From positions 1 to 64,000 of the forward strand of contig JACRAM010000088.1 in the NCBI GenBank assembly GCA_016213405.1: a DNA stretch of 64,000 bases, written 5' to 3'. The notes beneath the pieces are model-generated. The model worked only from the letters and a program-made list of their open reading frames with translations. It was not told the DNA's origin and searched no databases. The position numbers were made by a program, and so were the translations under genes. Source of the DNA: Bacteroidota bacterium (GTDB lineage: Bacteria; Bacteroidota; Bacteroidia; Palsa-948). The first letter of the stretch is position 1; every line of letters starts with the position of its first letter. Shown here piece by piece: positions 18,369 to 26,414 of the stretch.

Positions 18369-20075
18369 ATGCCAAACTTCTACACCGATAACGCTGACAT
18401 CAAATTTCACCTTGCACATCCGCTCATGCAGCGAATTGTCGCACTGAAAGAAAATAATTTCAAAGAGAAAGATGATTATGAATTTGCGCCTAAGGATTTT
18501 GAAGACGCGATGGACAGTTACAGCCAGATTCTTGAAATTATTGGAGAGATTTGCGGAGATATTATCGGTCCCAATGCAGAATCGGTTGACCACGATGGAC
18601 CTGTTTTGAAAAACGGAAGAGTTGAATATGCAAGAGGCACAACAGAAAATATTGAAGCCATCACCAAAGCAGGTTTGATGGGCATTGCTCTTCCCCGCAG
18701 ATTCGGTGGATTAAATTTTCCTATGATTCCTTATATCATGGCTGCCGATATTGTTTCACGAGCCGATGCAGGTTTTGTGAACATCTGGGGCTTGCAGGAT
18801 TGCGCGGAAACAATAAATGAATTTGGCTCTGAGGAACAGAAGCAGCGTTTCCTCACACGTGTTTGCAAAGGAGAAACAATGGCAATGGCGCTCACAGAAC
18901 CCGATGCCGGTTCTGATTTGCAGGCAGTGATGCTCAAAGCGCATTACGATGAACAAAAAAAATCATGGCTCTTGAATGGTGTGAAACGTTTCATCACCAA
19001 TGGCGATGGAGATATTTCTCTTGTGCTTGCCCGTTCGGAAGACAGAACACAGGATGCTCGCGGGTTATCCATGTTTATTTATGACAAGAACAGCGGGGGT
19101 GTTGCTGTAAGGCGAATAGAAAATAAATTGGGTATCAAAGGTTCTCCTACCTGCGAATTGGTTTTCAAAGATGCGCCTGCTGAAATCTGCGGAAACAGAA
19201 AATTCGGATTGATAAAATATGTGATGTCGCTGATGAATGGCGCTCGACTTGGAATTACTGCACAATCGGTGGGTCTGAGCGAAGCCGCTTACCGCGAAGC
19301 GCTCTCCTATGCAAAGAAAAGAATTCAGTTTGGCAAACCGATTATACAATTTCCTGCAGTGTATGAACTTCTTTCCCTGATGAAAGCAAAACTCACTGCT
19401 TCACGCTCTTTGCTTTACGAAACCGGACGCTTTGTAGATATTTACAAAACTCTCATTCATATTTCACAAGTGAGGGAATTAACCAAAGAAGAAAAAGATG
19501 AACTGAGAAAATATCAGAAGCTTGCCGACATTTTTACACCCCTTGCAAAAGGATTGACTTCAGAGTATTGTAACCAGATTGCGTATGACGCTTTGCAGAT
19601 TCATGGAGGTTCAGGTTTCATGAAAGATTATCCGATTGAACGGATTTACCGCGATGCGCGGATTACTTCCATATATGAAGGAACCACACAACTGCAGGTG
19701 GTGGCGGCAATTCGCGGAGTTACCGCAGGAGGATACCTTGCGCAGATTCAGGCATACGAAAAAGAACCCATCAAGCCGGAAACTGAATCGTATAGAAAAA
19801 TTTTAATTGAGATGACCGAAGAATACGAAGAATCAGAAAATAAAGTTGTTCTTACTGACAGCAATGAGTTCATAGATTTTCACGCACGCAGATTAGTTGA
19901 AATGGCAGGAAATATTATTATGGGTTATCTTTTGCTGGCAGATACGCAGCGCGATCACAACTACTGGAAAACACTTGAAGTATTTTTACGCATGGCTCGC
20001 TCACATAATAAATCCAACTCAATTCGTATTCTGCATTCTAACCTTAATGACATGGGAAAGTTTCGATATGAATAG
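18369..20075 (+). CDS. Acyl-CoA dehydrogenase, long form
   Basis: This FAD enzyme oxidises acyl-CoA to trans-2-enoyl-CoA and should pass electrons to the EtfBA encoded directly upstream. The FAD/substrate signature ALTEPDAGSDL is at about residue 176. The second family signature QIHGGSGFMKDYPIER-YRDARI is at about residues 415-437, and the catalytic-base region is SIYEGTTQLQ. At 568 residues it exceeds the usual 380. The extra C-terminal helical region (about 455-568) is common in larger bacterial acyl-CoA dehydrogenases. It may serve beta-oxidation of dicarboxylyl-CoA products of the phenylacetate pathway; that is inferred from context only. It converges on paaE with a 12-base gap. Confidence 0.93.
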   Translation: MPNFYTDNADIKFHLAHPLMQRIVALKENNFKEKDDYEFAPKDFEDAMDSYSQILEIIGEICGDIIGPNAESVDHDGPVLKNGRVEYARGTTENIEAITKAGLMGIALPRRFGGLNFPMIPYIMAADIVSRADAGFVNIWGLQDCAETINEFGSEEQKQRFLTRVCKGETMAMALTEPDAGSDLQAVMLKAHYDEQKKSWLLNGVKRFITNGDGDISLVLARSEDRTQDARGLSMFIYDKNSGGVAVRRIENKLGIKGSPTCELVFKDAPAEICGNRKFGLIKYVMSLMNGARLGITAQSVGLSEAAYREALSYAKKRIQFGKPIIQFPAVYELLSLMKAKLTASRSLLYETGRFVDIYKTLIHISQVRELTKEEKDELRKYQKLADIFTPLAKGLTSEYCNQIAYDALQIHGGSGFMKDYPIERIYRDARITSIYEGTTQLQVVAAIRGVTAGGYLAQIQAYEKEPIKPETESYRKILIEMTEEYEESENKVVLTDSNEFIDFHARRLVEMAGNIIMGYLLLADTQRDHNYWKTLEVFLRMARSHNKSNSIRILHSNLNDMGKFRYE

Positions 20076-20087
20076 TCTGTGTACGAC

Positions 20088-21152
20088 TTAAATATCGTAA
20101 TCCACCTTCACCACGGGCGTGAGCGGATGACTTTGACAGGTGAGAACGAATCCTTCGGCAACTTCAGAATCAGTGAGCGCGAAATTCTTGTTCATGTGAA
20201 CTTTCCCTTCCAGGATTTTTCCTCGGCACGTAGCGCACACAGCTCCTTTGCAGGCGAAAGGAGCGTCCACACCATTTTCAATCGCTGCGTCAAGAATTGA
20301 TTTTCCGTCAGATGAAAGCTTAAAAGTGGTTTCTATTCCGTATTGAGAAACAGTAACCTGAGATATTATTTTTTCCGAAGGAGAAATAACTTTATCAGGC
20401 GCGTCAACGGAGGAAGTAAAATACTCAATATGAATTCTTGCTTTGTCAATTTTCCTTTCTTCCAGCGTTTCGCGCACATTATCCATCATTGGTTTTGGAC
20501 CGCAGATAAAAAATTCATTGTCAGTTGACGGAATAATATGTTTATCAAAAAGAGCTTTTGCTTTTTCTTTGGAGATGATTCCTTTATAAAGTTCTTCAAC
20601 CTGTGTAGTGGGTTTGTCAAAAATATAATGCAACTTGAATCTAGAAGAATTTTTCTGCGCGAGTTCGTCTAATTGCTTTTTAAAAATAGTTGATTCTTCA
20701 TTCAGGTTTCCGTAAAATAAAATGAGAGAAGAATTTGGTTCGGCTTGAAGAACCGTTTTTATAATAGACAACATTGGAGTGATTCCGCTTCCGCCAGCAA
20801 ACAGAGAATATTTTTTTTTGTGTAAAGCATTCATCGGAGAATAAAAACCGCCCATCGGAGTCATCACTTCTATTTCATTTCCAACTTTCAGGTTATCGTT
20901 AACGAAGATTGAACCCTTTCCACCTTGCACTTTCTTCACAGCCACGCGCATTTCATTTTCAAGAGGAGAGCTGCAAACAGAATAACTTCTGCGGATTTCT
21001 TCTCCGGCAAGAAAAAGTTTCAGCGTGAGATATTGTCCCTGTATGAATTTATATTCTTCTTTCAAAGAAGCCGGAACGTCAAACGCAACAGAAACACAGT
21101 CTGCGGTTTCCTTTCGGATATCTGATACTTTAAGTTTGTGAAATTTTGTCAT
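20088..21152 (-). CDS. paaE: Phenylacetyl-CoA epoxidase reductase subunit PaaE
   Basis: PaaE passes electrons from NAD(P)H through FAD and a plant-type [2Fe-2S] cluster to the di-iron epoxidase PaaABC(D). The 354-residue protein has the FAD motif RSYSVCSSP (near residue 55), the nucleotide-binding GGSGITPMLSIIKTVL and CGPKPMM. The C-terminal ferredoxin domain has FACKGAVCATC and a final LTCQSHP cysteine. The architecture, with the [2Fe-2S] domain last, is that of PaaE/PaaK. It lies 7.5 kb from paaABCD and on the opposite strand, directly downstream of the hydrogenase-4-like cluster. Confidence 0.9.
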   Translation of the reverse strand: MTKFHKLKVSDIRKETADCVSVAFDVPASLKEEYKFIQGQYLTLKLFLAGEEIRRSYSVCSSPLENEMRVAVKKVQGGKGSIFVNDNLKVGNEIEVMTPMGGFYSPMNALHKKKYSLFAGGSGITPMLSIIKTVLQAEPNSSLILFYGNLNEESTIFKKQLDELAQKNSSRFKLHYIFDKPTTQVEELYKGIISKEKAKALFDKHIIPSTDNEFFICGPKPMMDNVRETLEERKIDKARIHIEYFTSSVDAPDKVISPSEKIISQVTVSQYGIETTFKLSSDGKSILDAAIENGVDAPFACKGAVCATCRGKILEGKVHMNKNFALTDSEVAEGFVLTCQSHPLTPVVKVDYDI

Positions 21153-21168
21153 TGATTTTTATAAAGGA

Positions 21169-21176
21169 CAAAAATA
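21169..21176 (-). promoter_or_regulatory. Putative -7 promoter element for paaE
   Basis: Read on the minus strand this is TATTTTTG, which matches TAnnTTTG. It lies in the 34-base gap between the hydrogenase-4-like small subunit gene and paaE, so paaE could have its own promoter. Confidence 0.35.
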
Positions 21177-21186
21177 AAACTTTAAT

Positions 21187-21939
21187 TCACTTCCTTTTTC
21201 TAATCAATTCTAATACTCCGTTAATAAAGGTGAGAGGGTGTATTGGATTTCCCGGAATGTACAAATCAATTTTGTATTGGGTTAAAAAAATTCTGTTCAA
21301 TGCAGGGCTGTCTGCAAAAACTCCTCCGCTGATAGCGTCAGTTCCTGCTAGAATAATTATTTTAGGTTCAGGAGTAGCGTCATAACAAATCTGCAATGGT
21401 TCCGCCATATTTTCTGAGATAGGACCAGTAATTACAATTCCATCTGCATGGCGGGGCGAAGCGACAAACTCGATTCCGAATCTTCCCATATCAAAGTTCA
21501 CATTACTGCAGGCGTTGAGTTCTAATTCACAACTATTATCTCCACCGGCTGACACTTGCCGTAACTTGAGCGAACCACTGAAATATTTTGAGATTTCTTT
21601 TCGTATTAAATCAGGATTCAGAATGATATTTTTTTCTTCTCCTTCTTTTACAATTAATCCATCGCGAAAGTTCGTTGAAAGTTTGTAATCTTTTGTAAAT
21701 TTTATTTTGTCAGGAAAAGCAAAAGCACATTCCCCACAGAAAGTGCATTTTCCCAAATCAATGCTCACAGGATTTTTTGCGATAGAATTTGTAGGGCATA
21801 AATCAACTAATTTATCATCATCAACCTTTTCATTGCTGATTACAGGTCTGCCACGAAAAATTCCCGGAACTTCTGCTGTAGTTATATCGGGAATGAATTG
21901 TTTTCCTTGATGAATGAGTATTTTAAAATTATCAAGCAT
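21187..21939 (-). CDS. Degenerate HyfH-HyfI fusion: ferredoxin domain plus NuoB/hydrogenase small-subunit-like domain
   Basis: The C-terminal half (about residues 125-250) matches the hydrogenase-4 / NuoB-like small subunit, with FVASPRHADGIVITGP, ATPEPKIIILAGT and YKIDLYIPG. Its [4Fe-4S] ligands are mostly lost. The CxxC becomes D134-N-S-C137, the third cysteine is D201 (AGTDA) and the fourth is N231 (IPGNP). The N-terminal half is a HyfH/NuoI-like ferredoxin domain. It keeps C48 (LCP) and C65/C68/C71 (CTFCGEC), enough for one cluster, but lacks the other four ligands. The gene is last in a six-gene set with the order of hyfBCEFG-I. It most likely belongs to an energy-converting hydrogenase-related (Ehr) complex rather than a true hydrogenase. 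Confidence 0.82.
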   Translation of the reverse strand: MLDNFKILIHQGKQFIPDITTAEVPGIFRGRPVISNEKVDDDKLVDLCPTNSIAKNPVSIDLGKCTFCGECAFAFPDKIKFTKDYKLSTNFRDGLIVKEGEEKNIILNPDLIRKEISKYFSGSLKLRQVSAGGDNSCELELNACSNVNFDMGRFGIEFVASPRHADGIVITGPISENMAEPLQICYDATPEPKIIILAGTDAISGGVFADSPALNRIFLTQYKIDLYIPGNPIHPLTFINGVLELIRKRK

Positions 21940-21951
21940 AGTTTTTCATTA

Positions 21952-23448
21952 TTACAAATCGTGCCCGCAGTAACTCAAATTAAAACTTTTATTAACAACA
22001 GGAAAATCTGAAATTTCGTTATTGCGTACTGCTAATGCGAGCGCCAGCCAATTGTGAAATGACGGATCTTTAATTTTGTAATGCACCAGTTCTCCTTTTT
22101 CATCCGTAACTGCACAATGGCAGATTTCTCCTCTCCATCCTTCCACTAATGAAATTGCAAATGAATTTAGTGAAGGCGAAGACAAATTCTTTCTCTCCTT
22201 ATTTTCTTCGGGAATATTTTTTAGTAATTTTTTGATATACCCGATGGACTGCTTAATTTCTTCCTCGCGAATTTGTACGCGTGAATAAACATCTCCGTGA
22301 TTTTTTATAACCGGCTGGTGATTCAATGAAGAATAAAAATCGTGAGGATGGGTAGAACGAATATCTCTCACAATGGCACTCATCTTCGCTGACATTCCAA
22401 CTGTTCCAATGGAAGATGCCTGTTGATGTGTAACAGCACCTGTTCGTTCAAAGCGGGCTAAAACAGTTGAAAGTGAAAAGGACTCTTCGCACATCTCTAT
22501 AAAATCTCTTTCAAACTCATCAAAAAGTTTGTAAAGCTTATCATTTAATTTTTTGCTGAACGGAAAATTATTTCTACCCGGACGAATCAATCCTTTAGCA
22601 AGGCGGTTTCCACACCAAATCTGGAAATAATTTATCACAGGAGTACGTAATCTTCCAAAGACAACACTGCCGAGTTGGTAAGCGATATCGGTGCAAAGCG
22701 CACTCAAATCCCCAGTGTGAATAGCAATTCTTTCCAACTCAAGTGCAAGCGTACGAGTGAACTGCAAATCTTTATCTGCACTGAAATTGCAGAGAGATTC
22801 CCATAGATTTACGAAGGCAGTTGTATGCCCAGCAACTGTATCGCCAGAGATGTTTTCTGCAAGAGTTACACGCTGCAAAAGTTTCTTATTCTCAAGGAAA
22901 AGATTCTCAATTCCTCTATGCTGAAATCCTAATTGAATTTCCAGATGAAGAATTTGCTCCCCATTACAGATGAAACGGAAATGTCCCGGTTCAATCACCC
23001 CTGCATGGATGGGACCAACTCCTACTTCATGCAATTCTTCGCTGTCAATTTTATAAAATGGATAATTTGAAATAGTGTTTTCTTTATTGGTTCTGTCAAA
23101 AGAAAAACGAACTGGTTTAAGCCATGTATGATTTAAATATTTTATTCCAAAGTTTTCATGCATTTCTCTTTCAAATTTTTCAAAAGCAAAGTGATGATGA
23201 GTGAATGAAAGCAGTGTCTCATTCATATTTATATGAGATGAAGAAACATAAATACTTCCATCGTTATCATTCGCAATACAACAAATCAACTTTATTTTCC
23301 CATCGGAATGAAATCCATAGTAGTTCACACAATGATTTTGAGATTCTTTCAAGAGGGAAGTATTGTGCTCTAAAAATATTTCATACTCCAGAACCGGTAT
23401 GGATGCCAGCGGAATGCACTGATTATTTTTGATATCAATATAATTCAT
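21952..23448 (-). CDS. HyfG-like (NuoCD-type) large subunit lacking [NiFe] cysteines
   Basis: The 498-residue protein has a NuoC-like N-terminal domain (about 1-115) and a NuoD/hydrogenase large-subunit domain (about 135-498). Conserved family features remain: VGVGPIHAGVIEPGHFRF, LGFQHRGIE and SVEGWRGE-like SLVEGWRGEICHC. The cysteine pairs that hold [NiFe] are absent. The N-terminal CxxC position reads ISGDTVAGH (about 200-208), and the C-terminal DPCxxC reads DPSFHNW (461-467). It therefore cannot bind a classical [NiFe] centre. That loss is the hallmark of Ehr-type complexes. The start overlaps the upstream gene's stop by one base. Confidence 0.85.
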   Translation of the reverse strand: MNYIDIKNNQCIPLASIPVLEYEIFLEHNTSLLKESQNHCVNYYGFHSDGKIKLICCIANDNDGSIYVSSSHINMNETLLSFTHHHFAFEKFEREMHENFGIKYLNHTWLKPVRFSFDRTNKENTISNYPFYKIDSEELHEVGVGPIHAGVIEPGHFRFICNGEQILHLEIQLGFQHRGIENLFLENKKLLQRVTLAENISGDTVAGHTTAFVNLWESLCNFSADKDLQFTRTLALELERIAIHTGDLSALCTDIAYQLGSVVFGRLRTPVINYFQIWCGNRLAKGLIRPGRNNFPFSKKLNDKLYKLFDEFERDFIEMCEESFSLSTVLARFERTGAVTHQQASSIGTVGMSAKMSAIVRDIRSTHPHDFYSSLNHQPVIKNHGDVYSRVQIREEEIKQSIGYIKKLLKNIPEENKERKNLSSPSLNSFAISLVEGWRGEICHCAVTDEKGELVHYKIKDPSFHNWLALALAVRNNEISDFPVVNKSFNLSYCGHDL

Positions 23449-24872
23449 TACGGCAGATTTATTATTGCTTCATTGATTAATTCCATCATCTGAACAGGCG
23501 GATTAAATCCCAGATAGATTACCAGTCCCATCAAAATGAATTGAGAAAATGATTCATATCCATTTATTTTTTCTATGCCTTCTTCCATAAAATCTTTTGC
23601 AGGAGTGAACAGGAGTTTGAAAATATTTTTTCCGAATGCCCAGATAATGACTACCAGTAAAATTAAAATCAATATCAAAACAAACACATAATGTCCTTCA
23701 AACAAGGAACGAAAAATCAAAAACTCACTCACAAAAAGTCCAGATGGCGGCATGGCAGTGGAGCAAATAAATCCAAGCAGCAGAACCATCGCACCGGAAA
23801 AATTGTGCTTGAAATAATTTCCAGTATCATAAATATTTTTGCTTTTGTAAATTCTGTAAACCTGTCCGATCTGGAAAAACATTCCCGACTTAGCAAACGA
23901 ATGTAATACAGTGTGAAGAATTGCCGCATAATAACCGATTCCTCCCGCTGCGAGTCCGAGCATCACGATTCCCAAATGTTCAACGCTGGAGTACGCGAGC
24001 ATTCGTTTTATATTTTTTACCTTGAGCATGTAAACTGCTGCGACAAAAACTGAAAGTGTACCTGAAATGATAAGAATATTACTTGCCCATGCGTGAAGAG
24101 ATGTGTGCACAATCACTTCGTAAAAACGGAATATACCTATGAAACCAACATTCATCAGTGCGCTGGAAAAAAGTGCACCTGCGGGGGAAGGAACTTTGTC
24201 TTTCGCGTCAATGCCTGCGTTATACATCGGTACAAGCCCCGCCTTGACAGTGAATCCCGTGAAAGCAAAAATAAATGCGAGCCGCATCCAAAATTCATTG
24301 AGTGATGCAGCGTGTGCCATCAGTGATGCAAAGGATAAATCGGTAGTGCCGCTTTGCCGCAGTGCAATACTTAGAAAAAGTATGCCGATAAAAACCAGCG
24401 TGATACTAATTGAACAAACAAAAATATATTTCCATGTTCCCTCGAGCGAGCGAATGTTTCTGCGGTGATATACCAACGCAGACGCAGACAGTGTAGTAAG
24501 TTCGATGAACACCCACGTAACCGCTATGTGAGAAGAAAGATACGCAGCGCTCATAGCCATGATTAAAATTATCATCGCGGAAAAATAAATTGCACGCTGT
24601 CTCGGGATTTCTATGTGCTTTGTGAAATAAATATAGCTATGATAAATCGCTGGAATGCTGATGATGTTCAGTGTGACGAGAAGAATGATGGACAAGGCAT
24701 CCGTCCTGAATAATCCTAACTCCTCATGATTGAGATGGGTGTAGGCAAAAACCGTAAGTGCGCATTGAAGAATAAGAAACAGCGCAAGCAAAAAATAATT
24801 TACTCCACGATGCCGGTTGAAAAAAATTATTCCACTTAGAACACCCGATGTAATTAAATATGCCGTTATCAT
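23448..24872 (-). CDS. HyfF-like proton-translocating membrane subunit (NuoN/NuoM-like)
   Basis: The 474-residue, strongly hydrophobic protein has about 13-14 transmembrane helices of the Mrp-antiporter / complex I type. The helix-5 glutamate is kept in TWVFIELTTLSA, and the helix-7 lysine in FTVKAGLVPMYNA. SVEHLGIVMLGLAAGG and HSFAKSGMFFQIGQVY are further family signatures. Among hydrogenase-4 subunits it fits HyfF by position and sequence style. It is tightly packed in the operon, one base after the next upstream gene. Confidence 0.85.
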   Translation of the reverse strand: MITAYLITSGVLSGIIFFNRHRGVNYFLLALFLILQCALTVFAYTHLNHEELGLFRTDALSIILLVTLNIISIPAIYHSYIYFTKHIEIPRQRAIYFSAMIILIMAMSAAYLSSHIAVTWVFIELTTLSASALVYHRRNIRSLEGTWKYIFVCSISITLVFIGILFLSIALRQSGTTDLSFASLMAHAASLNEFWMRLAFIFAFTGFTVKAGLVPMYNAGIDAKDKVPSPAGALFSSALMNVGFIGIFRFYEVIVHTSLHAWASNILIISGTLSVFVAAVYMLKVKNIKRMLAYSSVEHLGIVMLGLAAGGIGYYAAILHTVLHSFAKSGMFFQIGQVYRIYKSKNIYDTGNYFKHNFSGAMVLLLGFICSTAMPPSGLFVSEFLIFRSLFEGHYVFVLILILILLVVIIWAFGKNIFKLLFTPAKDFMEEGIEKINGYESFSQFILMGLVIYLGFNPPVQMMELINEAIINLP

Positions 24873-24873
24873 A

Positions 24874-25503
24874 TTAATCTCGCAGCGCTTTTAATTGTTC
24901 AACATCCACATCTTTTATTACATCTCCGATTTTATTCACAAAAATCCCAAGAAGGAGAATGCTCACAAAAATATCGAGCAGAATTCCAGTATTCACCAGC
25001 ATAGGCATTTCGCTTCCCACAGCGAGTGATAGAATGAACACACCGTTTTCTAAAACAAGATATCCCATCACGTGCGTTATAATTTTTCTGCGCGTAACAA
25101 TAATGTAAAGTCCCGTAAACAATGTTGAGAGCGCTACAACAAAAAATATTTTATTGATACTATTTCCCTCAATAGCAGAAGAAAGAATGTACGAAAGCAC
25201 AATAATGCCTGTAATGATTATCAGGGAGAAAAAATTATGAAGATATGGTTCTGCTTCACGAGTGATTCTATTTCGCTTCATGATATAATTCAAAAACCAG
25301 GGAACGGCAATAGCTTTAAAAATGATTGTCTCAAGCAGGATGAAAATTAAATTAACAATGTTGATTTCAATTAGGTTGATAAACGCTATTCCGAAAAGTA
25401 GAATTCCCTGAAAGGCGAGTATTTTCACATAAGTAGATAATCGTTTTAAAATACCTATATAGGGAAGCGTAATGATGAAAGTTATAAGTAAAACATTTGT
25501 CAT
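24874..25503 (-). CDS. HyfE-like membrane subunit (NuoK-like)
   Basis: The 209-residue protein has about six transmembrane helices and resembles HyfE, whose C-terminal half is NuoK-like. GYLVLENGVFILSLAVG keeps the membrane-embedded glutamate typical of NuoK. LLETIIFKAIAVPWFLN carries another buried charged pair. One base separates it from the HyfF-like gene, and one base from the HyfC-like gene upstream. Confidence 0.8.
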   Translation of the reverse strand: MTNVLLITFIITLPYIGILKRLSTYVKILAFQGILLFGIAFINLIEINIVNLIFILLETIIFKAIAVPWFLNYIMKRNRITREAEPYLHNFFSLIIITGIIVLSYILSSAIEGNSINKIFFVVALSTLFTGLYIIVTRRKIITHVMGYLVLENGVFILSLAVGSEMPMLVNTGILLDIFVSILLLGIFVNKIGDVIKDVDVEQLKALRD

Positions 25504-25504
25504 T

Positions 25505-26410
25505 TCATATGAGATTATTTTTTATTAACAGAATCCCAATAAAAATCAGAAGTGCTACAGACGACAACGTAAAAATGAACTGCGGATTATGATTCATTCT
25601 GAAACGAGCCATGAATGATTCTATCAGGCCGATAATAACAGCGAAAAATAGTTGCACAGCAATAAATATTATTATGTCAACATAAACCGAAAGACCTCCG
25701 AAGAAAAAGTTTGCGATGAGCGCCCCGTACATTGCAAATTTTAAATTGCCCGTATAAAAAATCAATCCAAGATCAAATCCGCTGTTGTCGAGAATCATCA
25801 CTTCGTGAATCATGGTGAGTTCAAGATGTGTTTTCGGGTCATCCACGGGCATTCGGCTGTTTTCAATCATCGCGAACATTACCAGCAGGTAAGCCGCCAG
25901 CGCACCGATTGCATAAGAGATGTATGAACCGAAATGAAGTGAAGCAAAGAAATCGCTGAAAGAAGTATGTCCCGTCATCAGCGCAAAACAACCGATGAGA
26001 ATGAAAAATGCCGGCTCCGCGAGCATGGAATACAATGCCTCGCGGCTAGCTCCCATTCCTGAAAAACTGCTACCGGTGTCGAGAGAAGAAATTATCATGA
26101 AAAATTTTCCTAAGGCGAGAACATAAGCGAAAAATAAAAAGTCGCCATCAAAAGAAATAATGCCTTTGTGACTGCCGAAAGGAATCACAAGAATTGCAGA
26201 GAGAACTGAAGCAAAATAAATGCTGGGAGCGATTTGAAAAATAATGCTGGAAGTTTTGCTATACACAGCTCCTTTTTTCCATAACCTGAAAATATCTTTC
26301 ATCGGCTGGAAAATTCCCGGACCTTTTCTGCCCGAAACAATGCTTTTGGTTCGGATGATGATTCCTGAAAAAATCAAACTGACAAAAAGTATCATTACAA
26401 AACAAATCAT
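25505..26410 (-). CDS. HyfC-like membrane subunit (NuoH-like)
   Basis: The 301-residue protein has about eight transmembrane segments. It carries the group 4 hydrogenase NuoH-like signature SRMPVDDPKTHLELTMIHE followed by MILDNSG, with its acidic residues intact. GRKGPGIFQPMKDIFRLWKK matches the N-terminal amphipathic segment. In complex I this subunit links the peripheral arm to the antiporter-like subunits. It starts four bases after the HyfB-like stop. Confidence 0.88.
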   Translation of the reverse strand: MICFVMILFVSLIFSGIIIRTKSIVSGRKGPGIFQPMKDIFRLWKKGAVYSKTSSIIFQIAPSIYFASVLSAILVIPFGSHKGIISFDGDFLFFAYVLALGKFFMIISSLDTGSSFSGMGASREALYSMLAEPAFFILIGCFALMTGHTSFSDFFASLHFGSYISYAIGALAAYLLVMFAMIENSRMPVDDPKTHLELTMIHEVMILDNSGFDLGLIFYTGNLKFAMYGALIANFFFGGLSVYVDIIIFIAVQLFFAVIIGLIESFMARFRMNHNPQFIFTLSSVALLIFIGILLIKNNLI

Positions 26411-26414
26411 ATCA

